From NCBI RefSeq assembly GCF_000712075.1, contig NZ_JONW01000012.1, positions 62,001 through 126,000 on the forward strand: 64,000 nucleotides of DNA, in the 5' to 3' direction. Shown in pieces: positions 1-8,438 of the stretch. This DNA is from Caulobacter sp. UNC358MFTsu5.1 (GTDB lineage: Bacteria; Pseudomonadota; Alphaproteobacteria; Caulobacterales; Caulobacteraceae). Position numbers and translations under genes: made by a program. The notes beneath the pieces were generated by a model. It had not been told where the DNA came from. It saw only the letters and a list, made by a program, of their open reading frames with translations, and did not search any database. Numbering within the stretch: the stretch's first letter is position 1; every line of letters begins with the position of its first letter.

Positions 1-328
1 AGAAGTCGTTAAGAACGGACCTCTCTAAGGCGCGTCGGCGGGGGCGCCAACCTTTTCGGGAGCCGCCGCGCCGCCATCGCCCGCCCATCAACCGACCGTG
101 ATCGCGCCGCGCTCATTTTGGGGCTCGACGTCTTCGCCACGTGCAGGCATAGATTCTTCAGGCAAGAACATTCCAAAGTCATTTCTAGGCGCGGCGAGAT
201 GTCGCGGCCGAAAATGCATGGATAACGGCGATTAATGCCGTTCCTCCATTGCCTATTAATCCCAGGATGAAAAACAGCGCGCCACTTGAAGCACTCGTGT
301 TTGTTTTCGAAAATCCTGGAGCCTCCCC
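1..328. other. Intergenic stretch upstream of the UrcA-type gene
   Basis: No reading frame here looks like a gene. The last 150 bases are clearly less GC-rich than the rest of the window, as expected for a promoter region. A small dyad lies at 224-242 (AACGGC/GCCGTT around an AT-rich loop). I could not assign a promoter with confidence. Confidence 0.4.
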
Positions 329-799
329 ATGAAGAAGATCGCTATTCTGGCCGCTGTCGCCGCCGTGTCGGCCGTCGCCGTTCCCGCCAGCGCCGCCCAA
401 CTGATCCGCATCTCGCTGGTCGACAAGTCGACCGCCCAGATCGACGCCGAAATCCGCGCCGCCGCCCAGGCCGTCTGCACCGACCGCAAGGCCGTCGTCT
501 CGGACGAGTGCGTGACCGGCGCGATCGGCGCCGCCAATCGCCAGCTGGCCGCCATCGCCAAGGCCCGCGCCACCAAGACCGTCGCCCCGCGCCAGGACCT
601 GACCGTCGTCCGCGTCTCGCTGAAGGGCAAGTCGGCCGACCAGATCGACGCCGACATCAAGCTGGCCGCCCAGACCGTCTGCAAGGCGACCAACGGCGTC
701 AGCAGCATGGCCGACTACCGCGCCTGCGTCGGCTACGCCGTCCGCTCGGCCAAGGCCCAGCTGCAGGCCGCGACCGTCGCGAGCCGCCAGGACGCGTAA
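329..799 (+). CDS. UrcA-family secreted protein, duplicated domain
   Basis: This 156-residue protein begins with a Sec-type signal peptide (about residues 1-22, Lys-Lys then a hydrophobic stretch ending ASA). The mature part holds two copies of the UrcA-like unit, about residues 24-76 and 95-150. Each has a beta strand of the type 'IRISL'/'VRVSL', a helix, and a pair of cysteines (VC...EC and VC...AC) that probably form a disulfide in the periplasm. UrcA-family proteins are common in Caulobacter and sphingomonads and their function is unknown. Most I know of carry a single unit, so the tandem form is a little unusual. The gene is convergent with tatC. The start is chosen because it gives the signal peptide, with a GGAG-type ribosome site ahead. 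Confidence 0.8.
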   Translation: MKKIAILAAVAAVSAVAVPASAAQLIRISLVDKSTAQIDAEIRAAAQAVCTDRKAVVSDECVTGAIGAANRQLAAIAKARATKTVAPRQDLTVVRVSLKGKSADQIDADIKLAAQTVCKATNGVSSMADYRACVGYAVRSAKAQLQAATVASRQDA

Positions 800-808
800 G
801 CGCCTGAG

Positions 809-870
809 CCCTTCCCTTTCCCCTTGCGGGAGAGGGTGGCCCCGGCGAAAGCCGGGGTCGGGTGAGGGGT
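809..870. repeat. Palindromic intergenic element after the UrcA gene
   Basis: A C-rich block is followed by a perfect hairpin CCCCGGC-GAAA-GCCGGGG (840-857) and a GGTGAGGGG tail that can pair back to the C-rich block. It resembles the short intergenic palindromes seen elsewhere in this window. It lacks a T-run, so it may be a repeat rather than a plain terminator. Confidence 0.5.
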
Positions 871-881
871 TGAAGAACGAC

Positions 882-918
882 AAAGCCGCGCCCAGTCGAA
901 AGACCGGACGCGGCTTTT
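882..918. terminator. Bidirectional intrinsic terminator between UrcA gene and tatC
   Basis: AAAGCCGCG (882-890) pairs with CGCGGCTTT (909-917), giving A-run and T-run flanks on both sides. It can end transcription of the plus-strand UrcA gene and of the minus-strand tat genes. Confidence 0.7.
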
Positions 919-944
919 GCTTTTGGGAGACGCTGAGGCGAAGC

Positions 945-1847
945 CTAGACCGCGACCACGTCCTTGGTCTGCTCGCGCTCGTCCTTGGCCTTGCGGCGCT
1001 CGATCAGCCACACGCACCAGATCGAGATCTCGTAGAGCAGGCACATCGGGATGGCCAAGGTCATCTGGCTGATCGGGTCGGGCGGGGTCAGGATGGCCGC
1101 GGCGATGAACACGCCGACGATGGCGTAGCGGCGGCCGTCGCGCAGCAGCTTGCTCGACACGATGCCCGCCATGCCCAGCAGCGAGACCACGACCGGCAGC
1201 TGGAAGCACAGGCCGAAGGCCAGCAGCAGGGTCGTCACCAGGGTCAGGTAGTCGCTGACCTTGGGCAGCAGCTGGATCGAGATACCGGCGGTGCTGATCT
1301 GCTGGCTCAGCGAGAACCACAGCACGAACGGCAGCATCACGTAATAGACCAGGGCCGCGCCCAGCACGAACATCACCGGCGAGGCGATCAGGAACGGCAG
1401 GAAGGCGTGGCGCTCGTTCTTGTAGAGACCCGGCGCGACGAAGCGGTACAGCTGCCAGGCCAGCACCGGGAAGGTCAGGACCACGGCCCCGAACCCGGCC
1501 AGCTTCAGCTTGGTGAAGAAGAACTCCAGGGCGGCGGTGTAGACCAGGCCCAGGGCCTTGGTGTCGGTCGCCGGGATGTCCTTCAGGCCCAGCAGAGCCA
1601 GCAGCAGGTCGAACGGGCCGTGATGGCCGCCGGCGTGCTGGGCGGCCAGCAGCTTCTGGGCCACCGTGAACGGCTCGACCAGGAACAGGAAGATGCGGTC
1701 GGCGAAGGCGAAGCAGACGCCGAAGCCGATGAACAGCGCGACCACGCAGATGATCAGCCGCATGCGCAGCTCGATCAGGTGATCCATCAGCGGCGCGCGC
1801 GAGGCTTCGATCTCGTCTTCCGGATCGTGTCCGATGGCGTTGGTCAC
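945..1847 (-). CDS. tatC: Twin-arginine translocase subunit TatC
   Basis: TatC is the multi-spanning inner-membrane receptor that, with TatB, binds twin-arginine signal peptides and recruits TatA for export of folded proteins. The 300-residue product has the expected features: an acidic cytoplasmic N-terminus followed by the conserved 'MDHLIELRMRL' region (about 21-32), six hydrophobic segments, and the 'FPVLAWQLYRFVAPGLY' loop typical of TatC. Its ATG overlaps the tatB stop by four bases (ATGA), so the two are translationally coupled. A charged C-terminal tail (RRKAKDEREQTKD) follows the last membrane helix. It is the last gene of the dgt-to-tatC minus-strand block. I recall serS as the usual downstream neighbour in alphaproteobacteria, but here the UrcA gene follows. 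Confidence 0.96.
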   Translation of the reverse strand: MTNAIGHDPEDEIEASRAPLMDHLIELRMRLIICVVALFIGFGVCFAFADRIFLFLVEPFTVAQKLLAAQHAGGHHGPFDLLLALLGLKDIPATDTKALGLVYTAALEFFFTKLKLAGFGAVVLTFPVLAWQLYRFVAPGLYKNERHAFLPFLIASPVMFVLGAALVYYVMLPFVLWFSLSQQISTAGISIQLLPKVSDYLTLVTTLLLAFGLCFQLPVVVSLLGMAGIVSSKLLRDGRRYAIVGVFIAAAILTPPDPISQMTLAIPMCLLYEISIWCVWLIERRKAKDEREQTKDVVAV

Positions 1848-2425
1848 GAGGTGATGTCCGAATTGGTGTCGCCGGCCCCAGGGGCTGTCTTGGCCACGCG
1901 CTTGCGGGCGGGCTTGGTCGGAGCCGGCACCGACAGGTCGCCCTTGGCCGCTCGCTTGGCGGGCGACTTGGAGACGATCTCGGTCGCCTTGGGCTTGGCG
2001 GGCGCGCGGGGCTTGCGGGCGGGCTTGTCGACGATCTCGACCGCCGGCGCCGGGGTTTCGACCGTGGCGGTCAGCGGCTGGTAGGCGTCGTGCGGCGAGA
2101 CCTTGACCGCGCCGCTGTTGAGGCCGGCGTCGATGTCGGCGAACACCTGGTCGACATTGGCGTCGGCGGCCTGGGCGGCGGCGTCGCGCATCGGGGCGGT
2201 GTACTGGCCCTCGCGCATGGCCTGGACCTCGCGGCGCAGCTCGTCGAGCTCCGACTGGCGGGCCATCTCGTCGAAGCTGGCGCGGAATTCGTTGGCCATG
2301 CCGCGGATCTTGCCGACGAACTGGCCGAGCTTGCGCAGCAGCACGGGCAAGTCCTTGGGACCGACCACGATCAGGGCGACCGCGGCGATGACCAGGAGTT
2401 CCGTTCCGCCGATATCAGGAAGCAT
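1844..2425 (-). CDS. tatB: Sec-independent translocase subunit TatB
   Basis: This 193-residue protein has a single N-terminal transmembrane helix ('GGTELLVIAAVALIVVGPKD'), the Gly-Pro hinge, and an amphipathic helix, the TatB architecture. Glu at residue 9 is the polar residue typical of TatB. A long Ala/Lys/Pro-rich C-terminal region (after about residue 100) is low-complexity and cytoplasmic, as in other alphaproteobacterial TatB. TatB and TatC form the signal-peptide receptor at the inner membrane. The stop overlaps the tatC start (ATGA), and tatA lies 95 bases upstream, giving the usual tatABC order. Confidence 0.93.
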   Translation of the reverse strand: MLPDIGGTELLVIAAVALIVVGPKDLPVLLRKLGQFVGKIRGMANEFRASFDEMARQSELDELRREVQAMREGQYTAPMRDAAAQAADANVDQVFADIDAGLNSGAVKVSPHDAYQPLTATVETPAPAVEIVDKPARKPRAPAKPKATEIVSKSPAKRAAKGDLSVPAPTKPARKRVAKTAPGAGDTNSDITS

Positions 2426-2520
2426 GGACGCGCCTTAGAGCGAGCGGCCAGGCCGGGCTCGCGGAGTGAAACGACGGTCGCGCGCGCCCTCCCCTCGGAG
2501 ACCGCGCCGCAACGAATCTC

Positions 2521-2745
2521 CTACGACTTGCGCAGGTCTTCCTTCTCGGCGTCGGTGCGCGGCAGCGCGCCGGTGGCCTTGTTGGCGGCGACTTCGTCGG
2601 ACGGATCGTCCTTCAGGCCGTCCTTGAAGGCTTTGATGCCCTTGGCCGCGTCGCCCATGATGCCGGACAGCTTGCCGCGCCCGCCAAACAGCAGGGCCAC
2701 GACCGCGATCACGATCACCCAGTGGATCCAGCTCATGCTACCCAT
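2521..2745 (-). CDS. tatA: Twin-arginine translocase pore subunit TatA
   Basis: The 74-residue protein has the TatA plan: a short N-terminal membrane helix ('WVIVIAVVALLFGG'), the FG hinge followed by 'GKLSGIMGDAAKGIKAFK' as amphipathic helix, then a short acidic/basic tail. TatA oligomerises to form the translocation pathway. An AAGGAG site lies about ten bases before the first ATG (2745). A second Met three codons later is possible but has worse spacing. The 143-base gap to scpB contains an AT-rich stretch (about 2795-2820) that could hold a promoter for tatABC. Confidence 0.92.
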   Translation of the reverse strand: MGSMSWIHWVIVIAVVALLFGGRGKLSGIMGDAAKGIKAFKDGLKDDPSDEVAANKATGALPRTDAEKEDLRKS

Positions 2746-2888
2746 GACGACGATGCTCCTTGCGACAGCGCGCCCATTAGCCGCTGCGGCGTGTCGTTAC
2801 AATATCTCTGACAATATAGGCGGTCGCGAGGCGGTGGGCAAAGCGTCGCCGGACGATAAGCCGCCGCCCGCGACGATGTGCGCAAACC

Positions 2889-3551
2889 CTACCGCCCTTC
2901 CAGGTCTCCCAGGAAATCCTGAGCGAATTCCGGGGCCTCGTCGCCGTCCTCCAGCGGGTCCTCGTCCTCGCCCGCGCGCAGGCCCATCGGGTCGGGCACG
3001 GAGAAGCCCGGCGGCAGGTCCAGGGCCAGCAGGCCGGCGGCCCGCATCTCGGCGATTCCCGGCAGGTCGCCCAGGGTCGCCAGGCCGTAGTGCTCGAGGA
3101 AGGCGTCGGTGGTGCCGAAGGTCACAGGGCGGCCCGGCGTGCGGCGACGGCCGCGCATCTTGACCAGGCCCAGCTCCAGCAGGACGTCCAGCGTGCCCCG
3201 GCTGGCCTGGACGCCGCGCACCGCCTCGATCTCGGCCCGGGTGACCGGCTGGTGGTAGGCGATGATGGCCAGGGTCTCCTGGGCGGCCTTGGACAGGCGG
3301 CGCGGCTCCTCGCGCTCCTCGGTCATCAGGAACGACAGGTCGGTCGCCGTCTGGAACCGCCAGCGGCCGGCCACCTGGACCAGTTCGATGCCCCGTCCGG
3401 CGTAGCGCGCCTCCAGGTCGGCCAGGCCCATGGCGATGTCGGCCCCCTCGGGCAGGCGCTTGGCCAGGTCCTCGGCGCTCAGCGGCTCGGCCGCCGCGAA
3501 CAGCAGGGCCTCGATGCAGCGTTCGGTGAACAGCGGGTCTTGGGTCGTCAA
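2889..3551 (-). CDS. scpB: Segregation and condensation protein B
   Basis: ScpB is the winged-helix kleisin partner that, with ScpA and Smc, forms the bacterial condensin acting on chromosome segregation. The 220-residue product has the family core (IEALLFAAAEPLSAEDLA, then TLAIIAYHQPVTRAEIE and RGRRRTPGRPVTFGTT, which is highly conserved), followed by an acidic C-terminal extension. An open frame runs much further upstream, but that part is antisense noise within scpA. I place the start at a TTG (3551) that overlaps the scpA stop as TTGA, matching the family N-terminus. It is the last gene of an overlapping nagZ-scpA-scpB run. Confidence 0.93.
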   Translation of the reverse strand: MTTQDPLFTERCIEALLFAAAEPLSAEDLAKRLPEGADIAMGLADLEARYAGRGIELVQVAGRWRFQTATDLSFLMTEEREEPRRLSKAAQETLAIIAYHQPVTRAEIEAVRGVQASRGTLDVLLELGLVKMRGRRRTPGRPVTFGTTDAFLEHYGLATLGDLPGIAEMRAAGLLALDLPPGFSVPDPMGLRAGEDEDPLEDGDEAPEFAQDFLGDLEGR

Positions 3552-4372
3552 GCGATCGGCTCCAGCGGCTCGGCCCGCGTGCGCAGGTAGATGTCCGAGA
3601 AGTGCTCCATCTGCCGCGCCTCCAGGATGCCCTCCTTCACCAGCTCCAGGCTGGCCGACAGGGTCGAGGCCAGGTAGCTGGCGGGACTGGGCCCTTCGGG
3701 GTCCTCTTCCCAGCGGTCGACCGGCGCCACGCCCGACAGGGTGGTCCAGTCCTTCATCTCCGGCAGCAGATCGCGCAGGCGGTCGCGGGCGTCCTCCAGC
3801 GGATAGGCCTGGGGCGGACGCGGGGCGTAGTGACGGCCGTGCTCGCGCTTGCGCTGGGTGATGTAGGCGGTCATCAGCGCGTAGAGGTCGCCCTCGAAGC
3901 GGGTCGAGGAGACGATCTTCACCGCCTCGGGATCGCCGCGCATGAAGACGTCGCGCTGGAGGATCGGACGCTCCTTCAGGGCCTCGACGGCCTTGCGCAT
4001 CACGTCCAGCTTGGCCAGGCGGAAGGCCAGCTGGGCGGCCATCTCCTCGGCGGGCGGCTCCTCGGCCTTGGGGCGCTCGGGCTTGGGCAGCAGCAGGCGC
4101 GACTTGAGGTAGGCCAGCCAGGCGGCCATCACCAGATAGTCGGCGGCCAGCGAGAAGCGCACGCGTCGGGCCTGCTGGACGAAGGCCAGGTACTGCTCGG
4201 CCAGGCGGGTGATCGACAGCTGCAGCAGGTCGACCTTCTGGCTGCGCGCCAGGGCCAGCAGCACGTGCAGCGGGCCTTCGTAGCCGTCGATGTCGATGAC
4301 CAGCGCGGCGCCGTCCTCGGCCGCCTCGTTGGCCGCTTCGAAGTCGAGCGTGGGCTGGAAGCCCGTGCTCAC
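3548..4372 (-). CDS. scpA: Segregation and condensation protein A
   Basis: ScpA is the kleisin that bridges Smc heads. The 274-residue product has the ScpA hallmark 'YEGPLHVLLALARSQKVDL' near the N-terminus, 'YLVMAAWLAYLKSRLLLP' in the middle, and a C-terminal winged-helix. I start it at GTG 4372, which overlaps the nagZ stop (GTGA). The frame stays open far upstream, but that region is the wrong frame of nagZ. The four-base overlaps on both sides show that nagZ, scpA and scpB are made from one message. Confidence 0.93.
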   Translation of the reverse strand: MSTGFQPTLDFEAANEAAEDGAALVIDIDGYEGPLHVLLALARSQKVDLLQLSITRLAEQYLAFVQQARRVRFSLAADYLVMAAWLAYLKSRLLLPKPERPKAEEPPAEEMAAQLAFRLAKLDVMRKAVEALKERPILQRDVFMRGDPEAVKIVSSTRFEGDLYALMTAYITQRKREHGRHYAPRPPQAYPLEDARDRLRDLLPEMKDWTTLSGVAPVDRWEEDPEGPSPASYLASTLSASLELVKEGILEARQMEHFSDIYLRTRAEPLEPIA

Positions 4373-5394
4373 GCAAAGCGTCCGTCGAAAGCCGCATCGA
4401 AGCGGGCGCGGGCCTCGGCGACGTCGAAGGGCTCGGGAACCTTGACCAGGCGGCCCATGACGGCCTGGACGCGGCGCCTGGCCTCGCGCGACAGCTTGCC
4501 GACGCCCGACATCACGGCCTTCATCTCGGCCATGTCGCCGTTGCAGTGCAGGACCACGTCGCAGCCGGCCGACAGGCTGTCCTTGGCGCGCTGCTTGAAG
4601 TCGCCCGACAGCGCCTTCATCGACAGGTCGTCGCTCATCAGCAGTCCGTCGAAGCCGATGGATTCGCGGATGATCTTCTTGATCGCCTTGCGCGACGTCG
4701 TGGCCGGGCGGTTGCGGTCGATGGCCGTGTAGACGACGTGCGCGGTCATCGCCATCGGCATATCCGACAGCACGCGGAACGGCGCGAAGTCGCGGGCGTC
4801 CAGCTCGGCCAGCTTGGCCTTCACCACCGGCAGCTCCAGGTGGCTGTCGGCCATGGCGCGGCCGTGGCCGGGGATGTGCTTGATGATCGGCAGGACGCCG
4901 CCGGCCAGCAGGCCCTCGGCCGCCGCGCGGCCCAGGGTCGCCACCTGCTCGGGCGTATCGCCGTAGGCGCGGTCGCCGATGATCTCGTGCCCCTGCGGAT
5001 CGGGCACGTCCAGCACCGGCACGCAGTCGACATTGATCCCCAGCGACAGCAGGTCGTGGGCGATCAGGCGGGCGCCCAGGCGGGTGATCTCGCGGGCCAC
5101 CAACGGGTCGTTGGCCACCAGTTCGCCATAGGCGCGACCGGGCGGGTACTTCTTCCAGTGCGGCTCGCCCAGGCGGGCGACGCGGCCGCCCTCCTGGTCG
5201 ATCAGGATGGGCGCGTCGGGACGCCCCACCGTCTCGCGCAACGCCGCCGTCAGGGCCCGGACCTGGTTCGGGTCGGCGATGTTGCGCTTGAACAGGATGA
5301 AGCCCCACGGCTTCACGTCCCGGAAGAACGCGGCCTCTTCCGCCGTCAGGGTGGTCCCGGCGCAGCCGAGGATGGCGGCGGAGATGCTTGCCAT
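4369..5394 (-). CDS. nagZ: Beta-N-acetylhexosaminidase NagZ
   Basis: NagZ is the cytoplasmic GH3 enzyme that removes GlcNAc from anhydromuropeptides during peptidoglycan recycling. In many bacteria its products induce AmpC-type beta-lactamases. The 341-residue protein shows 'LIDQEGGRVARL' (substrate pocket), 'KHIPGHG' followed by the D-S-H loop that carries the catalytic His, and 'LLMSDDLSMKAL' with the nucleophile Asp. It has no signal peptide, consistent with a cytoplasmic role. It is followed by scpA with a GTGA overlap and preceded by the SPOR-domain gene only 13 bases away. Confidence 0.95.
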   Translation of the reverse strand: MASISAAILGCAGTTLTAEEAAFFRDVKPWGFILFKRNIADPNQVRALTAALRETVGRPDAPILIDQEGGRVARLGEPHWKKYPPGRAYGELVANDPLVAREITRLGARLIAHDLLSLGINVDCVPVLDVPDPQGHEIIGDRAYGDTPEQVATLGRAAAEGLLAGGVLPIIKHIPGHGRAMADSHLELPVVKAKLAELDARDFAPFRVLSDMPMAMTAHVVYTAIDRNRPATTSRKAIKKIIRESIGFDGLLMSDDLSMKALSGDFKQRAKDSLSAGCDVVLHCNGDMAEMKAVMSGVGKLSREARRRVQAVMGRLVKVPEPFDVAEARARFDAAFDGRFA

Positions 5395-5407
5395 GCGCCC
5401 TGCCCTC

Positions 5408-6217
5408 TTACTTCACGAAGCAGGATTTGCCGGCGGCGGTCAGGGCGTCGCAGAAGGCCTTGGCCTCGGCGCGGCTGGCGAACCCGGTGACGGCGGTGCG
5501 GTAGAGCGTCGTGCCGTTCTTGTCGATCGCCTCGACCCGCTTGCCCTTGCCCGCGGCCATGCCCGGCGCGATGCGGGCGGCGTCGGACCAGGCCTTGTCG
5601 GCCAGGGCGGTCGAGGACAGGGCGCCGATCTGCACGCTGGCCGGGCCGCCGGCCGAGGCGGCGGGGGCCGGGGCGGCGGCGGCGGGCTTGGTCGCGGCGG
5701 GCGCCGTCGCGCGCGGCGAAACGGCGGCGGTGGCCAGGCCCTCGATGCTGGGGGCGGGTCTGGCGGCCGGCTTCGCGGCGGGCGCGGCCGAGACCGGCGC
5801 GGCAGGAGCCGGCTTGGCCGGCTGCAGGGCGGCGCTCTGGACCGGCGCGCTGGGCGGCGGCGGGGTGGGACGGGCCATCGGCGCTTCCGGCTGGGCGGCG
5901 AAGGTCGGCGAGGCCTCGGGGGTCTCGTTCTTGTAGATCTGCAGGCCGGCGGCCGGGTCGGTCGGCTGGGCGGCGCCGGCCGGCGGGGCGGCCTTCACCT
6001 GGGCGACGGGCTCGCCCACGGTGCGCGGCGGCTCGTTGGGGCCGCGCACGCCGCCGCGATAGATCAGCATGACCGCGACCACCAGCGTCGCCAGCACCAC
6101 GGCGCTGATGATCAGGGTCATGGGCAGGGGCCGCGAGCCGCGAACGGGTTGACGCGCATCGAACGAAAGCGGCGCATCGGTGGGCGGCGTATAGGCGCCG
6201 CGGTGGGGATCGGACAT
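5408..6217 (-). CDS. SPOR-domain membrane protein
   Basis: The 269-residue product has a short basic cytoplasmic N-terminus, one transmembrane helix (about residues 36-54), a long Ala/Pro-rich linker, and a C-terminal SPOR domain (VQIGALSSTALADKAWSD to the end). SPOR domains bind glycan strands stripped of peptide stems and target proteins to the division site. The same arrangement occurs next to nagZ/scpAB in other alphaproteobacteria. Start choice: an upstream ATG at 6259 also exists, but the ATG at 6217 gives a normal membrane-anchor N-terminus. The exact role in division is not known to me. Confidence 0.85.
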   Translation of the reverse strand: MSDPHRGAYTPPTDAPLSFDARQPVRGSRPLPMTLIISAVVLATLVVAVMLIYRGGVRGPNEPPRTVGEPVAQVKAAPPAGAAQPTDPAAGLQIYKNETPEASPTFAAQPEAPMARPTPPPPSAPVQSAALQPAKPAPAAPVSAAPAAKPAARPAPSIEGLATAAVSPRATAPAATKPAAAAPAPAASAGGPASVQIGALSSTALADKAWSDAARIAPGMAAGKGKRVEAIDKNGTTLYRTAVTGFASRAEAKAFCDALTAAGKSCFVK

Positions 6218-6330
6218 TCGCGTCGAGGCTCCAGACTTCCAGGCGCACGGATCGCTCACAGCGAATCGGACGCGCGCCGACCTAGTTTATCGAAGCCCGA
6301 GCCTACCCAGAACCGCCCGTGAACGTTGGT

Positions 6331-7512
6331 CTAGTTCCAGACGTCCAGCTGGAACAATTTCCGATGCTCCTCGATGGCGAAGCGGTCGGTCATGCCGGCG
6401 ATGTAGTCGCAGACCACGCGGGCGCGGCCGGCCTCGTCGCGGTTCTGCGACCGGGCGAACCATTCCGACGGCAGGACGTCGGGCTCGGCCAAGAAGAGGT
6501 TGAACATCTCGGCCAGAATGCGGCGGGCCTGGCTGCGCGTCCTATTGACGCGCCAGTGGCGGTACATCCGGGTGTGCAGGAACTGGCGCAGCCGGGCCAG
6601 GTCCTCGGCCATGTCGACCGAGAAGGCGACCAGGGCGTGGTCCAGGGCGCGGACGTCCTCGGCCGACTGCACGCCGGTGGCCGCGGCCCGTTGCAGGGTC
6701 TCGCCCATCACGTCGTCGACCATGGCCCCGATCATCCGGCGCACGGCCTCCAGCCGGGTCAGGCGAAGGTCCAGGTCCGGGCGCTCGCTGCGCACGGCGG
6801 CCAGGATCGGGCCGATCAGCGGCACGTCCATCAGCTCGTCCAGGGTGAACAGCCCCGCCTCGACCCCGTCGTCGATGTCGTGGTTGTTGTAGGCGATGTC
6901 GTCGGCCAGGGCCGCGACCTGGGCCTCGGCCGAAGCCCAGGTGTTCAGGCCCAGCTTGTATTCGCTGTCGTACTTGGAGATCGCCTTCCAGGACGGCTTG
7001 CCCAGCTTCTCGGTCACGGGACCGTTGTGCTTGATGATGCCTTCCAGGGTCTCCCAGGTCAGGTTCAGGCCGTTGAAATCGGGATAGCGGCGCTCCAGCT
7101 CGGTGACGACGCGGAACGTCTGCACGTTATGGTCGAAGCCGCCGAAGTTCTTCATGCAGGCCTGCAGCTCGTCCTCGCCGGCGTGGCCGAACGGCGGGTG
7201 GCCGATGTCGTGGCCCAGGGCGATGGTCTCGGCCAGGTCGCTGTCCAGCCCCAAGGCGGTCGCCAGCGAGCGCGCGACCTGCGCCACTTCCAGCGAATGG
7301 GTCAGGCGGGTGCGGAAGTTGTCGCCTTCGTGGGCGACGAACACCTGGGTCTTCTCCTTCAGGCGGCGGAAGGCCGAGGTGTGGATGATGCGGTCGCGGT
7401 CGCGGGCGAAAGGCGTGCGGGTGCGGCTCTCGTCCTCCTGGAAGCGCCGCCCCCGGGACTTGGCCGGATCCTCGGCATAGGGAGCGCGCTGAACGAAGAA
7501 GGGAGACGACAT
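6331..7512 (-). CDS. dgt: Deoxyguanosinetriphosphate triphosphohydrolase-like protein
   Basis: This 393-residue HD-domain protein belongs to the dGTPase family that hydrolyses dNTPs to nucleoside and triphosphate. The metal-binding motifs are visible: 'RTRLTHSLEVAQVA', 'GHDIGHPPFGHAGE' (HD pair) and a later 'ALADDIAYNNHDIDDG'. The frame is open upstream, but the ATG at 7512 is where family members begin, with 'RGRRFQEDESRTRTPFARDRDRIIHTSAFRRL' following. It is divergent from erpA, with 78 bases between. In other alphaproteobacteria I recall argS directly downstream. Here the next gene is the SPOR protein. Confidence 0.92.
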   Translation of the reverse strand: MSSPFFVQRAPYAEDPAKSRGRRFQEDESRTRTPFARDRDRIIHTSAFRRLKEKTQVFVAHEGDNFRTRLTHSLEVAQVARSLATALGLDSDLAETIALGHDIGHPPFGHAGEDELQACMKNFGGFDHNVQTFRVVTELERRYPDFNGLNLTWETLEGIIKHNGPVTEKLGKPSWKAISKYDSEYKLGLNTWASAEAQVAALADDIAYNNHDIDDGVEAGLFTLDELMDVPLIGPILAAVRSERPDLDLRLTRLEAVRRMIGAMVDDVMGETLQRAAATGVQSAEDVRALDHALVAFSVDMAEDLARLRQFLHTRMYRHWRVNRTRSQARRILAEMFNLFLAEPDVLPSEWFARSQNRDEAGRARVVCDYIAGMTDRFAIEEHRKLFQLDVWN

Positions 7513-7590
7513 GGAAGGCCTTTGCTGATCGCCCTCTTTCCCTGGGGCGCGCAGGCCCTCATATAGGCGAAGTATGGATTTTCCACAGCC

Positions 7591-7923
7591 ATGACCGACA
7601 CAGCCGTAACGCTTTCTTCCAACGCCGCCCGCCGGCTCCACTCGATCTCGGAGGCCGAAGGCCATCCGGTGATGCTCCGCGTCGCCGTCGACGGCGGCGG
7701 CTGCTCGGGCTTCCAGTACCGGTTCGACCTGGTCGAGGCGGCCGAGCCCGACGACCTGAGGGTGGAACGCGACGGGGCCGCGGCCCTGGTCGACGTCATC
7801 TCCCTGGCCCTGCTGAAGGGCTCGGAGATCGACTTCGTCGACGAGCTGGCGGGGGCGGAGTTCCGGGTGCGCAACCCCAACGCCAAGTCCAGCTGCGGCT
7901 GCGGCGTCAGCTTCTCGATCTGA
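7591..7923 (+). CDS. erpA: Iron-sulfur cluster insertion protein ErpA (A-type carrier)
   Basis: The 110-residue protein has the three conserved cysteines of A-type Fe-S carriers: one in 'GGGCSGFQY' and two in 'SSCGCGVSF' close to the C-terminus. Such proteins receive clusters from the scaffold and hand them to apo-targets. The gene is divergent from dgt, the common alphaproteobacterial neighbourhood for this carrier. Confidence 0.93.
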   Translation: MTDTAVTLSSNAARRLHSISEAEGHPVMLRVAVDGGGCSGFQYRFDLVEAAEPDDLRVERDGAAALVDVISLALLKGSEIDFVDELAGAEFRVRNPNAKSSCGCGVSFSI

Positions 7924-8011
7924 GAGAACACTCAATCCAGGCGGTTGCGTCGCGCGACTTTCGGTCGTATAGGTTTAGAACAAATAGCGAACTGGCGGAG
8001 GTCGGAAAGCG

Positions 8012-8434
8012 ATGGCCGCTCCGAAGAGTCCATTGGGTTCGACGCGCTCCGGAAGCAAGGCCAGCCCCATGACGCGCGAAGAGATCAGCGCCAGATTTGA
8101 AGCCGTGGAAGCGCGCGGCGAGACGCGGTTCGTCGAACTCGGCGGCAAACTCGACTACCTGACCGACATCCTGATCGGCGATCACGGGATTTTCGCACAG
8201 ATGAAATCCCTGAAGGCCGACAGTCTCGCGCAAGCCAACGCGTTGAAGGCCGAAATGAATTCGCTGAGGGCCGAGAGCCGGGCCGACAATCGGGCGACGC
8301 GCTGGACCATCGCCATCACCCTGATCACATCCATCATGGCGGCGTCCGCTCTGATCCTGAGCGTCCAGGCCAATCTTCTGTCGGCTTTCCAGGCCGGCCA
8401 GACCGCCGCCTCTTCGGCGCACGCGCCGCGATAA
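8012..8434 (+). CDS. Hypothetical coiled-coil protein with C-terminal membrane helix
   Basis: A 140-residue protein. After a basic, Ser-rich N-terminus, residues about 20-95 are strongly helical and charged with heptad-like spacing (EEISARFEAVEARGETRF and ALKAEMNSLRAESR). A hydrophobic helix follows (about 97-120), then a short Ala-rich tail. The layout is like that of the small coiled-coil protein at 19908-20279, although the sequences are not clearly homologous. A GGAGG ribosome site precedes the start. I do not recognise a family with a known function. An internal Met at residue 20 is an alternative start. Confidence 0.7.
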   Translation: MAAPKSPLGSTRSGSKASPMTREEISARFEAVEARGETRFVELGGKLDYLTDILIGDHGIFAQMKSLKADSLAQANALKAEMNSLRAESRADNRATRWTIAITLITSIMAASALILSVQANLLSAFQAGQTAASSAHAPR

Positions 8435-8438
8435 CGCC

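Noticed and set aside
224..242. Terminator or operator at the AACGGC/GCCGTT dyad
   Set aside because: Too short, with a seven-base loop and no T-run; not enough to call.
2889..4397. ScpB as a 502-residue fusion protein
   Set aside because: The extra N-terminal half is the wrong frame of scpA; the TTGA overlap gives a normal ScpB.
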